NCBI GenBank assembly: GCA_938023705.1
Contig: CALJDJ010000006.1
Span: 1 to 57,426, forward strand
DNA: 57,426 nucleotides
Reading direction: 5' to 3'
DNA from: an uncultured Collinsella sp.
GTDB lineage: Bacteria; Actinomycetota; Coriobacteriia; Coriobacteriales; Coriobacteriaceae
Below the pieces are notes generated by a model, which was not told the DNA's origin, did no database searches, and worked only from the letters and a program-made list of their open reading frames with translations. The position numbers were made by a program, and so were the translations under genes. This document shows, piece by piece, positions 7,329 to 15,912 of the stretch. Within the stretch, counting starts at the first letter, position 1. Every line of letters begins with the position of its first letter.

Positions 7329-10328
7329 ATGAGCGACATCATGAGGCCGATCCCGTTTTCGCAGCTGATGAACTGGATCATCGAGGAGCACAAGACCCAG
7401 GACGCCATCTTTGGCGTGCGTAAGATGGTCACGGCCAACCAGGAGGGCGCGCTTCCCATTTTTGACGAGCGCATCGAGACTCCGTTTGGCCCGGCCGCCG
7501 GTCCCAATACGCAGCTGGCCCAGAACATCGTGGCCTCTTATGTGGCCGGTTCCCGCTTCTTTGAGCTCAAGACCGTTCAGGTTATGGATGGCGAGGAGCT
7601 CTCCAAGTGTGTGAACAAACCCTGCATTGTGGCGCAGGACGAGTGCTACAACTGCGAGTGGTCGACCGAGCTCGAGGTTCCGCAGGCCTTTGCCGAGTAC
7701 GTGAAGGCATGGTTCGCCTGCCACCTGATCGCTCGCGAGTACGGCTTGGGCAGCCCGGACGGCTTTGTCTTCAACATGTCCGTGGGTTATGACCTGGAGG
7801 GCATTAAGAGCCCCAAGGTCGATGCGTACATCGAGGGCATGAAGGACGCCAGCGGCTCCGACGTCTGGAACGAGTGCCGCACGTGGGCGCTCGCTAACCT
7901 GGACAAGTTTGAGCATGTCGATGCCGCGTTTGTCGAGTCCATCCCGGCACGCGTCTCCAACTCCATTACCGAGTCCACGCTGCATGGCTGCCCGCCGGCG
8001 GAGATTGAGCGCATCGCGACCTATCTGATCACCGAGAAGGGCCTCAACACCTACATCAAGTGCAACCCCACGCTGCTGGGCTATGAGTTTGCCCGCCAGC
8101 GCCTCAACGAGCTGGGCTTTGACTACATCGTCTTCGATGACACGCACTTCCGCGAGGACCTGCAGTGGGCCGACGCCGTGCCCATGTTCGAGCGCCTGAT
8201 TGCCCTGTGCGCCGAGCACGGCCTGGAGTTTGGCGTCAAGCTGACCAACACGTTCCCCGTCGACGTGACCAGGGACGAGCTGCCCTCCACCGAGATGTAC
8301 ATGTCGGGCCGTTCGCTGTTCTCGCTGACCATCGAGGCCGCCCGTCGCATTACCGAGCAGTTCGATGGCAAGCTGCGCATCAGCTACTCCGGCGGTGCTA
8401 CGGTCTACAACATCCGCGCCCTGTACGATGCCGGCATTTGGCCTGTCACCCTGGCGACCGACGTGCTCAAGCCCGGTGGCTACGAGCGCTTTAGCCAGAT
8501 GGCTGGCGAGTTTACCGATCTGGACGGCAAGCCGTTCGCGGGCGTCTCTCTCGAGGCCGTGACCGCGATCCAGACCGACTCGCTCACCAACCCGCTCTAC
8601 AAGAAGCCGCTGCGCCCGCTGCCCGACCGCAAGGTCGCCGGCAAGAGCCCGCTTTCCGACTGCTTTACCACGCCGTGCCGCACGAGCTGCCCCATCCAGC
8701 AAGATATTCCCGCCTACCTGGCGGCTGTTGACGAGGGCCGCTATGAGGACGCACTCAACATCATCATCGAGCGCAACGCCCTGCCGTTCATTACCGGCAC
8801 CATCTGCCCGCATCCCTGCGGCCGTGCCTGCGAGCGCGCGTTCTACGAGCCCGAGGGCGCCCAGATCCGCGCCAGCAAGCTCAAGGCCGCCCGCGAGGCC
8901 ATGACCGCCGTGTTGCCCAAGCTGCGCGCCCAGGCCATCGCCAACGACGGCGAGCGCAACGTTGCCGTTATCGGCGGCGGCCCGGCCGGCTTGGCGACGG
9001 CGTTCTTCCTGACGCGCGCCGGCGTGCCCGTCACCATCTTTGAGGCCCGCGACTCTCTCGGCGGCGTGGTCCGTCACGTGATTCCCGAGTTCCGTATCGC
9101 GAGCGACGATATCTCCCACGACGCCGAGCTCTGCCTGGCCTTTGGTGCCAAGGTGCAGCTCAACGCTCGCGTTGATTCCATTGACGAGCTCAAGGCCCAG
9201 GGCTTTACCGACGTGGTCGTGGCCACCGGTGCCTGGATGCCCGGCTCTGCGGGCCTGGGCGAGGGTGCCGAGCTCGACGTGCTGGAGTTCCTCGAGGCCG
9301 CCAAGAAGGGCGAGAAACTCGAGCTGGGCGAGGACGTCGTGGTCATTGGCGCCGGCAACACCGCCATGGACGCTGCCCGCGTGGCCAAGCGCCTGGCAGG
9401 CGTGAAGAACGTGCGCCTGGTGTATCGCCGCACCAAGAAGCAGATGCCTGCCGACGAGGAAGAGCTCGATCTTGCTCTTGCCGACGGCGTTGAGTTCTGC
9501 GAGCTGCTGGCGCCCAAGGCACTTAACGGCGCCGTGCTGACCTGCGACGTTATGGAGCTTGGCGAGCCGGATGCAAGCGGCCGTCGCAGCCCCGTCGCCA
9601 CGGGCGAGACCGTCGAGCTGCCTGCCACCACGGTGATCTGTGCCGTGGGCGAGGGCATCGATGCCAGCCTGTACGATGCCGCGGGCGTCGAGCACGACCG
9701 TCGCGGCCGCCTTGCCGCCACCTCCACCGGCGTCGAGGGCGTCTGGGCTGCCGGTGACTGCCGTCGCGGTCCGGCCACCGTGGTCGAGGCTATCGCCGAC
9801 GCCGCCGAGGTCGCCCGTGCCATCGCCGGCGTGGACTTTAACAAGTACGCCGACTGCAACGAGCAGGCCGGTCGCGAGGACACCTGCTACGAGCGCAAGG
9901 GCACGCTCTGCCGCGACAAACGCAACTGCACCAAGACTCGCTGCCTGGGCTGCGGCTCGGTGTGCGAGGTCTGCTGCGACGTGTGCCCCAACCGCGCCAA
10001 CGTGGCAATTAAGGTGCCGGGCCTGGCCAAGCATCAGGTCGTCCACGTCGACGGCATGTGCAACGAGTGCGGCAACTGCGCTGTGTTCTGCCCCTATCAG
10101 GAGGGCCGTCCCTACAAGGACAAGCTCACCCTGTTCTGGAGCGAGCAGGACATGGAGAACTCCGAGAATGAGGGCTTCCTGGCCGTGGACGAGGATCACT
10201 TTAAGGTCCGCGTTGCCGGCACGGTCCGCACTGTCTCGGTCGATGCCGTCAACACCGGTCTTCCCGAGGCCGTCCGCCTGACCATCAGGGCTGTGCGCGA
10301 CAACTATTCGTACCTTCTTAAGAAATAG
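7329..10328 (+). CDS. ygfK: YgfK-type FAD/Fe-S oxidoreductase (putative selenate reductase family)
   Basis: This 999-residue multidomain protein is close to YgfK (about 1,030 residues). The N-terminal 420 residues resemble a dihydroorotate-dehydrogenase-like barrel. A DPYD/GltD-type Fe-S module follows near 445-510 (CRTSCPIQ, CPHPCGRACERAF). The FAD motif VIGGGPAGLATAF is near 543, the NAD(P)-binding motif VVVIGAGNTAMDAA near 671, and two C-terminal Fe-S clusters at about 870-925 (CLGCGSVCEVC, CNECGNCAVFCPY). The family name 'selenate reductase' is historical; the gene now tracks with anaerobic purine/urate catabolism. It probably passes electrons between NAD(P)H and the adjacent ferredoxin and hydroxylase (inference). 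ATG 7329 follows GAGAGGAG. Confidence 0.93.
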   Translation: MSDIMRPIPFSQLMNWIIEEHKTQDAIFGVRKMVTANQEGALPIFDERIETPFGPAAGPNTQLAQNIVASYVAGSRFFELKTVQVMDGEELSKCVNKPCIVAQDECYNCEWSTELEVPQAFAEYVKAWFACHLIAREYGLGSPDGFVFNMSVGYDLEGIKSPKVDAYIEGMKDASGSDVWNECRTWALANLDKFEHVDAAFVESIPARVSNSITESTLHGCPPAEIERIATYLITEKGLNTYIKCNPTLLGYEFARQRLNELGFDYIVFDDTHFREDLQWADAVPMFERLIALCAEHGLEFGVKLTNTFPVDVTRDELPSTEMYMSGRSLFSLTIEAARRITEQFDGKLRISYSGGATVYNIRALYDAGIWPVTLATDVLKPGGYERFSQMAGEFTDLDGKPFAGVSLEAVTAIQTDSLTNPLYKKPLRPLPDRKVAGKSPLSDCFTTPCRTSCPIQQDIPAYLAAVDEGRYEDALNIIIERNALPFITGTICPHPCGRACERAFYEPEGAQIRASKLKAAREAMTAVLPKLRAQAIANDGERNVAVIGGGPAGLATAFFLTRAGVPVTIFEARDSLGGVVRHVIPEFRIASDDISHDAELCLAFGAKVQLNARVDSIDELKAQGFTDVVVATGAWMPGSAGLGEGAELDVLEFLEAAKKGEKLELGEDVVVIGAGNTAMDAARVAKRLAGVKNVRLVYRRTKKQMPADEEELDLALADGVEFCELLAPKALNGAVLTCDVMELGEPDASGRRSPVATGETVELPATTVICAVGEGIDASLYDAAGVEHDRRGRLAATSTGVEGVWAAGDCRRGPATVVEAIADAAEVARAIAGVDFNKYADCNEQAGREDTCYERKGTLCRDKRNCTKTRCLGCGSVCEVCCDVCPNRANVAIKVPGLAKHQVVHVDGMCNECGNCAVFCPYQEGRPYKDKLTLFWSEQDMENSENEGFLAVDEDHFKVRVAGTVRTVSVDAVNTGLPEAVRLTIRAVRDNYSYLLKK

Positions 10329-10339
10329 GCGAGTCTCTT

Positions 10340-10819
10340 ATGGCCAAATCCATTCAACATAACGTGGCCTACGTTGCCTGCGGAAGCGGTTGCGCCTCCG
10401 CAAGCGGCGACGCCCGCTGCAGCGAAGGCTGCATTGGCTGTGGCGCCTGTGTCACGGCCTGCCCCCACGGTGCCATTGCGCTGGTCGATGGCATCGCTCG
10501 CGTGGATCGCTCAAAGTGCACGGGCTGCGGCCTGTGCGGCATGGCGTGCCCGCAGCGCGTGATTGCCTTCGTTCCCGGCTACCAGAACATCCTGGTGCGC
10601 TGCAATAACACCGACAAGGGTGCCATTGCGCGCAAGATCTGCGACACGAGCTGCATCGGTTGCGGCATGTGCGCCAAAAAGTGCCCTGCCGGCGCTATCC
10701 GCATCGAGGACAACTGCGCCCATATCGACGGCACGGACTGCCTGTCGTGCGGCATGTGCGCCGTCGTTTGCCCGCATGGCGCCATTCACGACCGCACCGG
10801 CATCGCCGCTGCCGTGTAG
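10340..10819 (+). CDS. Polyferredoxin with four [4Fe-4S] motifs
   Basis: This 159-residue protein consists mostly of four CxxCxxCxxxCP cluster motifs: CIGCGACVTACPHG, CTGCGLCGMACPQR, CIGCGMCAKKCPAG and CLSCGMCAVVCPHG. A separate cysteine-rich N-terminus (CGSGCASASGDARC) could bind a further centre. No signal peptide is seen, so it is presumably cytoplasmic. It lies 11 bases after ygfK and 12 bases before the molybdenum hydroxylase, so it is probably their electron carrier. The fold resembles RnfB-like ferredoxins. The carrier role is inferred from content and position. Confidence 0.9.
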   Translation: MAKSIQHNVAYVACGSGCASASGDARCSEGCIGCGACVTACPHGAIALVDGIARVDRSKCTGCGLCGMACPQRVIAFVPGYQNILVRCNNTDKGAIARKICDTSCIGCGMCAKKCPAGAIRIEDNCAHIDGTDCLSCGMCAVVCPHGAIHDRTGIAAAV

Positions 10820-10831
10820 AAGGGAATCACC

Positions 10832-13609
10832 ATGGCACAGGAATTCACTTTTACCGTTAACGGCGTGGAGCGCACAACGACGCAGAACAAGCCGCTGCTG
10901 CGCTACCTGCGCGACGACCTGCACATCCATTCCGCCAAGGACGGCTGCTCCGAGGGCGCCTGCGGTACCTGCACCATCCATGTGGACGGTGCGGCCGTCA
11001 AGGCCTGCGTACTGACCACCGCCCTTGCCGCCGGCCGCAACATCGTGACCGTCGAGGGCCTGCCCGAGGACGTGCGCGAGGCCTTTGTGTACGCCTTTGG
11101 CGCCGTGGGAGCCGTGCAGTGCGGCTTTTGCATCCCCGGTATGGTCATGGCGGGTGCAGCGCTCATCGCCGAGGACCCCGAGCCCACCGAGGAGCAGATC
11201 AAGTACGCCATCCGCGGCAACGTCTGCCGCTGCACCGGCTACAAAAAGATTATCGAGGGCATCTCGCTGGCCGCTGCGGTGCTCCGCGGCGAAAAGCAGA
11301 TCGACGAGGACCTGGAGCGCGGCGATGACTACGGCGTGGGCAAGCGCGCCTTCCGTATCGACGTGCGCAAGAAGGTGCTCGGCGAGGGCAAGTATCCCGA
11401 CGACATCGACGAGCTCGATCAGCCGGGTCTGACCTACGCCAGCGCCGTGCGCTCCAAGTATCCGCGCGCTCGCGTGCTCTCCATCGATACCTCCAAGGCC
11501 GAGGCCCTGCCCGGCGTGGTGGGCATCCTGCGCGCCGAGGACGTGCCGGTCAACCAGGTCGGCCACCTTATCCAGGACTGGGACGTCATGATCGCCCAGG
11601 GCGATATCACCCGCTGCGTGGGCGATGCCATCGTGCTGGTGGTTGCCGAGGACGAGGCGACGCTCGAGAAGGCCAAGAAGCTCGTGAAGATCGATTACGA
11701 GCCGCTGGAGCCCGTGCGTAACATTGTCGAGGCCAGGGCTGCCGATGCCCCGCGCCTGCACGACAGCTTCTTTGCCTTTGGCAACACGGTGGAGCTCAAG
11801 GACAACGTGTGCCAGAGCCGTCACGTGACGCGCGGCGACGCTGCCAAGGCGCTGGCGGAGAGCGCGTTCACCGTGACGCAGCGCTTTACCACGCCCTTTA
11901 CCGAGCATGCCTTCTTGGAGCCCGAGTGCGCCGTCGCCTTCCCGTACAAGAACGGCGTCAAGGTGCAGTCGACCGACCAGGGTGCCTACGACACGCGCAA
12001 AGAGTGTGCCCACATGTTTGGCTGGGATAACGAGCCCGAGCGCGTGGTTGTAGAGACCATGCTCGTGGGCGGCGGCTTCGGCGGCAAGGAGGACGTGTCC
12101 ATCCAGCATCTGGCCGCGCTCGCCGCATATAAGTTCCAGCGTCCTGTGAAGTGCAAGCTCACGCGTGCCGAGTCGCTCGCGTTCCATCCCAAGCGTCATG
12201 CCATGGACGGCACCTTTACGCTGGGCTGCGACGCCGAGGGCAACTTTACCGGCCTGGACTGCGAGATCAACTTTGATACCGGCGCCTACGCATCGCTGTG
12301 CGGCCCGGTGCTCGAGCGCGCCTGTACGCATGCCGTCGGCCCCTACAAGTACCAGAACACCGACATTCGCGGCTTTGGCTACTACACCAACAACCCGCCC
12401 GCCGGCGCGTACCGCGGTTTCGGCGTCTGTCAGTCCGAGTTTGCACTCGAGAGCCTGATCGACCTGCTGGCAGAGAAGGTCGGCCTGGACCCGTGGGAGA
12501 TTCGTTACCGTAATGCCATCGAGCCGGGCGAGGTTTTGCCCAACGGTCAGATTGCCGACTGCTCCACGGCGCTTAAGGAGACGCTGCTCGAGGTCAAAGA
12601 TGCCTACTATGCGCATCCCGGACACGCCGGTATCGCCTGCGCCATGAAGAACGCCGGCGTGGGCGTGGGCCTGCCCGATGCCGGCCGCTGCAAGATTCGC
12701 ATCGAGGACGGCGTGGCTGTGGTCTATGCCGCCACGTCCGACATCGGCCAGGGCTGCAACACCGTCTTTTTGCAGGACGTTGCCGAGGCGTGCGGTCTGC
12801 CGCTGAGCTGCATCGCCAACGGCGAGTGCTCCACCGAGAACGCTCCCGACTCCGGCACCACGTCTGGCTCGCGTCAAACGGTCGTGACCGGCGAGGCCGT
12901 GCGCGGCGCCGCCTTCCTACTGCGCGATGCCATGCTTGGCATCGAGGCCGGCAAGCCTGCGCCCGATGCTCCCGTGAGCGCGCATGGCGACGGCGTCAAG
13001 ATCGAGTACGACGACGGTCGCGCCTATCAGCTGCGCACGCAGGAGCTTGTCGCCGGCCAGGGTATGTATCCTCAAGATCCCGCGACCGCCATCAAGGCGC
13101 TCGAGGGATGCGAGTTTGGCTACGTGTATTTGGAGCCGACCGACAAGCTGGGCGCCGACGTTCCCAACCCCAAGAGCCACATCTGCTACGGTTTTGCCAC
13201 GCATGTGGTCATTCTGGATGATGACGGCCGCGTGAGCGAGGTCTATGCCGCGCACGATTCCGGCAAGGTGGTCAATCCCATCTCCATCCAGGGTCAGATC
13301 GAAGGCGGCGTGCTCATGGGTATGGGCTATGCGCTGACCGAGAACTGGCCGCTCAAGGACTGCGTGCCCCAGGCAAGGTACGGTACGCTCGGACTGTTCC
13401 GTGCGCCCGAGATTCCTGATGTCCACGCCATCTACGTGGAGAAGGACGAGCTGCTGCCCGTGGCATACGGCGGCAAGGGCATCGGCGAGATCGCAACGAT
13501 CCCCACGGCGCCCGCCGTGCAGAACGCCTTCCGCGCGTTTGACGGCAAACTGCGTCCGGATCTGCCCATGGTGGATACGCCGTACAGCCGCGTTCGTAAC
13601 CGCGGGTAG
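10832..13609 (+). CDS. xdhD: XdhD-like molybdenum hydroxylase with fused [2Fe-2S] domain
   Basis: This 925-residue protein fuses an N-terminal plant-type ferredoxin domain (CSEGACGTCTIH near residue 40), a second [2Fe-2S] domain (CGFCIPGM and CRCTGYKK, about 97-140), and a xanthine-dehydrogenase-type molybdopterin region (from about 165). The molybdopterin motif GGGFGGKEDVS is near 413, the RGFGVCQSEF segment near 530, and the catalytic glutamate in GGKGIGEIATIPTAP near 880. Its length and the ygfK/ssnA context match the XdhD (YgfN) branch, which is probably selenium-dependent. The substrate is probably xanthine or another oxopurine. No FAD-binding subunit gene is adjacent, unlike many xanthine dehydrogenases. 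Confidence 0.92.
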   Translation: MAQEFTFTVNGVERTTTQNKPLLRYLRDDLHIHSAKDGCSEGACGTCTIHVDGAAVKACVLTTALAAGRNIVTVEGLPEDVREAFVYAFGAVGAVQCGFCIPGMVMAGAALIAEDPEPTEEQIKYAIRGNVCRCTGYKKIIEGISLAAAVLRGEKQIDEDLERGDDYGVGKRAFRIDVRKKVLGEGKYPDDIDELDQPGLTYASAVRSKYPRARVLSIDTSKAEALPGVVGILRAEDVPVNQVGHLIQDWDVMIAQGDITRCVGDAIVLVVAEDEATLEKAKKLVKIDYEPLEPVRNIVEARAADAPRLHDSFFAFGNTVELKDNVCQSRHVTRGDAAKALAESAFTVTQRFTTPFTEHAFLEPECAVAFPYKNGVKVQSTDQGAYDTRKECAHMFGWDNEPERVVVETMLVGGGFGGKEDVSIQHLAALAAYKFQRPVKCKLTRAESLAFHPKRHAMDGTFTLGCDAEGNFTGLDCEINFDTGAYASLCGPVLERACTHAVGPYKYQNTDIRGFGYYTNNPPAGAYRGFGVCQSEFALESLIDLLAEKVGLDPWEIRYRNAIEPGEVLPNGQIADCSTALKETLLEVKDAYYAHPGHAGIACAMKNAGVGVGLPDAGRCKIRIEDGVAVVYAATSDIGQGCNTVFLQDVAEACGLPLSCIANGECSTENAPDSGTTSGSRQTVVTGEAVRGAAFLLRDAMLGIEAGKPAPDAPVSAHGDGVKIEYDDGRAYQLRTQELVAGQGMYPQDPATAIKALEGCEFGYVYLEPTDKLGADVPNPKSHICYGFATHVVILDDDGRVSEVYAAHDSGKVVNPISIQGQIEGGVLMGMGYALTENWPLKDCVPQARYGTLGLFRAPEIPDVHAIYVEKDELLPVAYGGKGIGEIATIPTAPAVQNAFRAFDGKLRPDLPMVDTPYSRVRNRG

Positions 13610-13613
13610 GGTA

Positions 13614-13713
13614 GAGCGCGGGCGGCCATTGCTGACTGCCGTCCGCGCTCAACATCAACTGTATACGCTGCGCCTTTGGCCCCAGCTCCATCGCGAGCCG
13701 GGGCCTTTTGTTT
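13614..13713 (+). terminator. Tandem hairpins ending the first purine operon
   Basis: Two stems follow the xdhD stop. The first pairs 13614-13626 with 13638-13650. The second pairs GGCCCCAGCTC (13678-13688) with GAGCCGGGGCC (13695-13705), with one mismatch, and is followed by TTTTGTTT; it is a standard intrinsic terminator. The right half of the second stem recurs at 17400-17416. Confidence 0.85.
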
Positions 13714-13738
13714 GGAGCGGAGGCAGCATCCCGGAATT
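13690..13738 (+). repeat. 49-bp direct repeat, copy 1
   Basis: These 49 bases recur exactly at 17400-17448. They cover the right half of the xdhD terminator and the first left arm of the palindromic array. Copy 1 is the complete-context copy, because the terminator's left half is present only here. Confidence 0.9.
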
Positions 13739-14350
13739 GGCGCTCAGAACGGGATGAACTTTCCCAATGGGGCCGCATGCGGAAACTGCGTCCCGGATTC
13801 GATGTTCAGAATGGGATGCATTTTCCCCTTGAGTCCCTAGCGGAAAGCGTGTCCCGGAATTCGGCTCCAGAGTGGGATGCGCTTTCCGGTTGAAGCCTCA
13901 AGCGGAAACTGCGTCCCGGAATCCGCGCCTGGAATGGGATGCGCTTTCCGGAACAGCTCTCAACCGGAAACTGCGACCCGGAATTCGATGCCAGAACGGG
14001 ATATGCTTTCCGAATCGCCTTCAGGCGGAAATTGCATCCCATTCTGAGTCTTCATTCTGGGACACGCTTTCCGCAAGGAGCTTCGTCAGGAAAGCGCATC
14101 CCGTTCCGAGCTCCTATTCCGGGACGCACTTTCCGGTTGTCATTCACTTGGAAACTGCATCCCAGTTTGAGCGTCTATTCCGGGATGTAGTTTCCGCTGG
14201 GCGTTCAACCGGAAAGCGTGTCCCGTTCTAGGCCTTGATTCCGGGACACGGTTTCCGCTAGGCATGCCATCTGGAAAGCGCATCCCGTTTTGAGCACTCA
14301 GTCTGGGACATGGTTTCCGCGGGAGCTTCCGACCGGAAAGCGTATCCCGG
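13719..14350. repeat. Tandem array of palindromic units, 61-62-bp period
   Basis: The GGA that opens each left arm lies at 13719, 13781, 13842, 13904, 13966, 14027, 14089, 14150, 14211, 14273 and 14335, so ten successive steps are all 61 or 62 bases. A unit is GGAAAnnGCRTCCC, about 17 variable bases, GGGATGCGCTTTCC, about 12 variable bases; the arms pair as a hairpin with a few mismatches. The first units read CCCGGAATTC...CAGAAYGGGATG. From the unit at 14027 onward the same elements appear as the reverse complement, so the array changes direction while keeping its phase. It lies between the convergent 3' ends of xdhD and the 14385-15383 gene. No protein reading is convincing. Confidence 0.9.
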
Positions 14351-14384
14351 TTTGGTAGGCAGGCGGGCATAAGCTCAGCGGCCC

Positions 14385-15383
14385 CTACAGGTCTACCTCG
14401 TTGAGCCATGTCGGTAGCGCGGTCTGCCGGATGCCTGCCGTCTGCAGCTTTTTGGCGAGCATTCCTGCCGAGCGGACCTCGTTCACGGTAAAGCGCAGCA
14501 GAGGGTGACCGTAGAGCGATAGATGCGCCTCGCGCTGTCGTTCGGCAACGAGCGCCTCGGCGGTGGTGCGTCCGGCCAGCATGGTCTGGTCGGTATATTT
14601 GATGAGCCCGTCGAGTTCGCCCAGCGTGAGCTCTCGCGCCTGGCGCTCCCAGGCAAAATCCGTTCGCATGCTTTCGGTCGAATCGAAGGGATCCGTTAGC
14701 TCGTATTGAAGTTGGTCGGGTGCAAAGCCGGTCTCGATCATGACAGCGCGGGCGACCGATTCCCCGCCGCTCTCGGCGCGCGCGTCAGCATATTGGAGCG
14801 TGGTGAGGGCCGTGCGCACCGCGCGACCGTTGCGAGCGCCCGCTCGTTTTTCGACTGCTCCCATCAGCTGCTCTCGCGTTAGGCCAAGCTTTGAGATCGC
14901 CGAATCGGCAATGGGCATGCCATCGGCAAAACCGGTCTGCAGCAGGCAATCCGTTACCGTTTTGATGGGCGGCGTTACCGATGTGCTGGATAGACGGATT
15001 GCTCCGGCCGGCTCGATCTGATGCCGCTGAATATGCGCGCCCGGGCGAGCCGATGGTTTTGTCGAGCTGCAGACGTGTGCGACGTTCAGGTGCCGCCACG
15101 AGACTTCGAGTCCCAGGAGGCATGCTGCCGAAAACGAGCAGAACGTCCAATCGGGGTGGATGATTGCAAGGGCGCGGATAATCTCGCAATGGCGTTGCGC
15201 TCGGTTGAGTTCGTCCCAGCGCGTTTTTCGCGCAAACAACCCCGGCATGGGCGAGGCGACCGTGACGCCCATGCGTCGAAGGAGCGCTTTTCGGATCGCC
15301 GTGCTCGGGGGAATAAGGCATCGTCCCTCCTGCTCGGCCTGAGTGAGCAGTTGGTCGATGAGTTGGTCATTGCAATGGGTCAT
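14385..15383 (-). CDS. AbiEi-like protein with Vsr/DUF559-like C-terminal domain
   Basis: This 332-residue protein has an AbiEi-antitoxin-like layout: an N-terminal winged-helix-like part (IRKALLRRMGV, GLFARKTRWDELN), a middle domain (HPDWTFCSFSAACLLGLE), and a C-terminal region with ESVARAVMIETGF, DFAWERQARE and ELDGLIKYTD that follows the E...R, D-x-A-W, E-x-D-G-x-K pattern of Vsr/DUF559-type PD-(D/E)XK folds. ATG 15383 follows AAAAGGAGG. No AbiEii-like toxin gene is adjacent, so it is either a solitary relative or not a toxin-antitoxin component. It is bounded by the palindromic repeats on both sides. Function is unproven. Confidence 0.65.
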   Translation of the reverse strand: MTHCNDQLIDQLLTQAEQEGRCLIPPSTAIRKALLRRMGVTVASPMPGLFARKTRWDELNRAQRHCEIIRALAIIHPDWTFCSFSAACLLGLEVSWRHLNVAHVCSSTKPSARPGAHIQRHQIEPAGAIRLSSTSVTPPIKTVTDCLLQTGFADGMPIADSAISKLGLTREQLMGAVEKRAGARNGRAVRTALTTLQYADARAESGGESVARAVMIETGFAPDQLQYELTDPFDSTESMRTDFAWERQARELTLGELDGLIKYTDQTMLAGRTTAEALVAERQREAHLSLYGHPLLRFTVNEVRSAGMLAKKLQTAGIRQTALPTWLNEVDL

Positions 15384-15842
15384 GAGCTACCGCCTCCTTT
15401 TGGGTAGCAAAAACGTATCAGCCGGAACTTGCCGCTCAACTGACCAAAAGCTGACCAAAATCTAACCATGCAGGTAGATGGCCTGTTTTTGGCGACATTT
15501 TTACATCCGAATCGGCGGGCGGTAATCGGCGACCGTGAACGGTAGCTAGATATGAAGACTGGGTAAGTTTCGGGACGTGTACTTTTTTGAAAAAGAGCAT
15601 TCTATCTGCTGTTTTATGTTTCTGGATCGCATATTTGAAAGCATGTGATAAGGGCGGCGGACTGTCGCCTTGTATCTGCGGAAACTGTGACCCGGAATTG
15701 CCGCTCAGAACGGGACGCGCTTTCCGGATGGCATGTTTGGCGGAAGCTACGACCCAGTATTTGGCTCCAGAACGGGATGCGTTTTCCGGGACGGTCCACG
15801 TGCGGTGGTGTACCGCCCCTTTTGCGTGGCCCGCTTGTCGAA
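15384..15842. other. Intergenic region with satellite repeat units
   Basis: This stretch holds no convincing gene. It contains the promoter side of the 14385-15383 gene and two units of the palindromic repeat family (15678-15790). The remainder shows nothing I can name. Confidence 0.6.
15678..15790. repeat. Two satellite units of the palindromic repeat
   Basis: Left arms begin at 15680 and 15742, a 62-base step matching the main array. Both read in the first-half orientation (GGAAACTGTGACCCGG ... CGGGACGCGCTTTCCGG, then a second, more degenerate unit). Confidence 0.85.
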
Positions 15843-15898
15843 TTACGTTATAGCTAGCTATATTATAGGATGGTATAATATAGCTAGCTATAACGTAA
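15843..15898 (+). promoter_or_regulatory. Perfect 25-bp inverted repeat at the ATPase start
   Basis: Arms 15843-15867 and 15874-15898 are exact reverse complements around the 6-base centre GGATGG, and each contains the sub-palindrome TAGCTAGCTA. TATAAT occurs at 15874-15879 and could be a -10 box. The element ends 14 bases before the ATG of the DUF234 ATPase. It may be a multi-dimer operator or an RNA hairpin controlling translation. Confidence 0.85.
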
Positions 15899-15912
15899 AG
15901 GAAGGATGCCTT

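Noticed and set aside
5676..10199. 1,507-codon minus-strand open frame across ssnA and ygfK
   Set aside because: Opposite-strand shadow of two clear enzyme genes; low-complexity composition with no recognisable domain.
10511..12877. 788-codon minus-strand open frame
   Set aside because: Shadow of the polyferredoxin and XdhD-like genes.
13719..14350. CRISPR array
   Set aside because: Units have a CRISPR-like pitch, but the repeats diverge from each other, both arms and loops drift, orientation reverses midway, and no cas genes are present.
13872..14409. Short open frames on both strands within the palindromic array
   Set aside because: They translate the repeat itself (recurring GKRIPF / ETASR-like strings) and overlap on both strands; no start signals.
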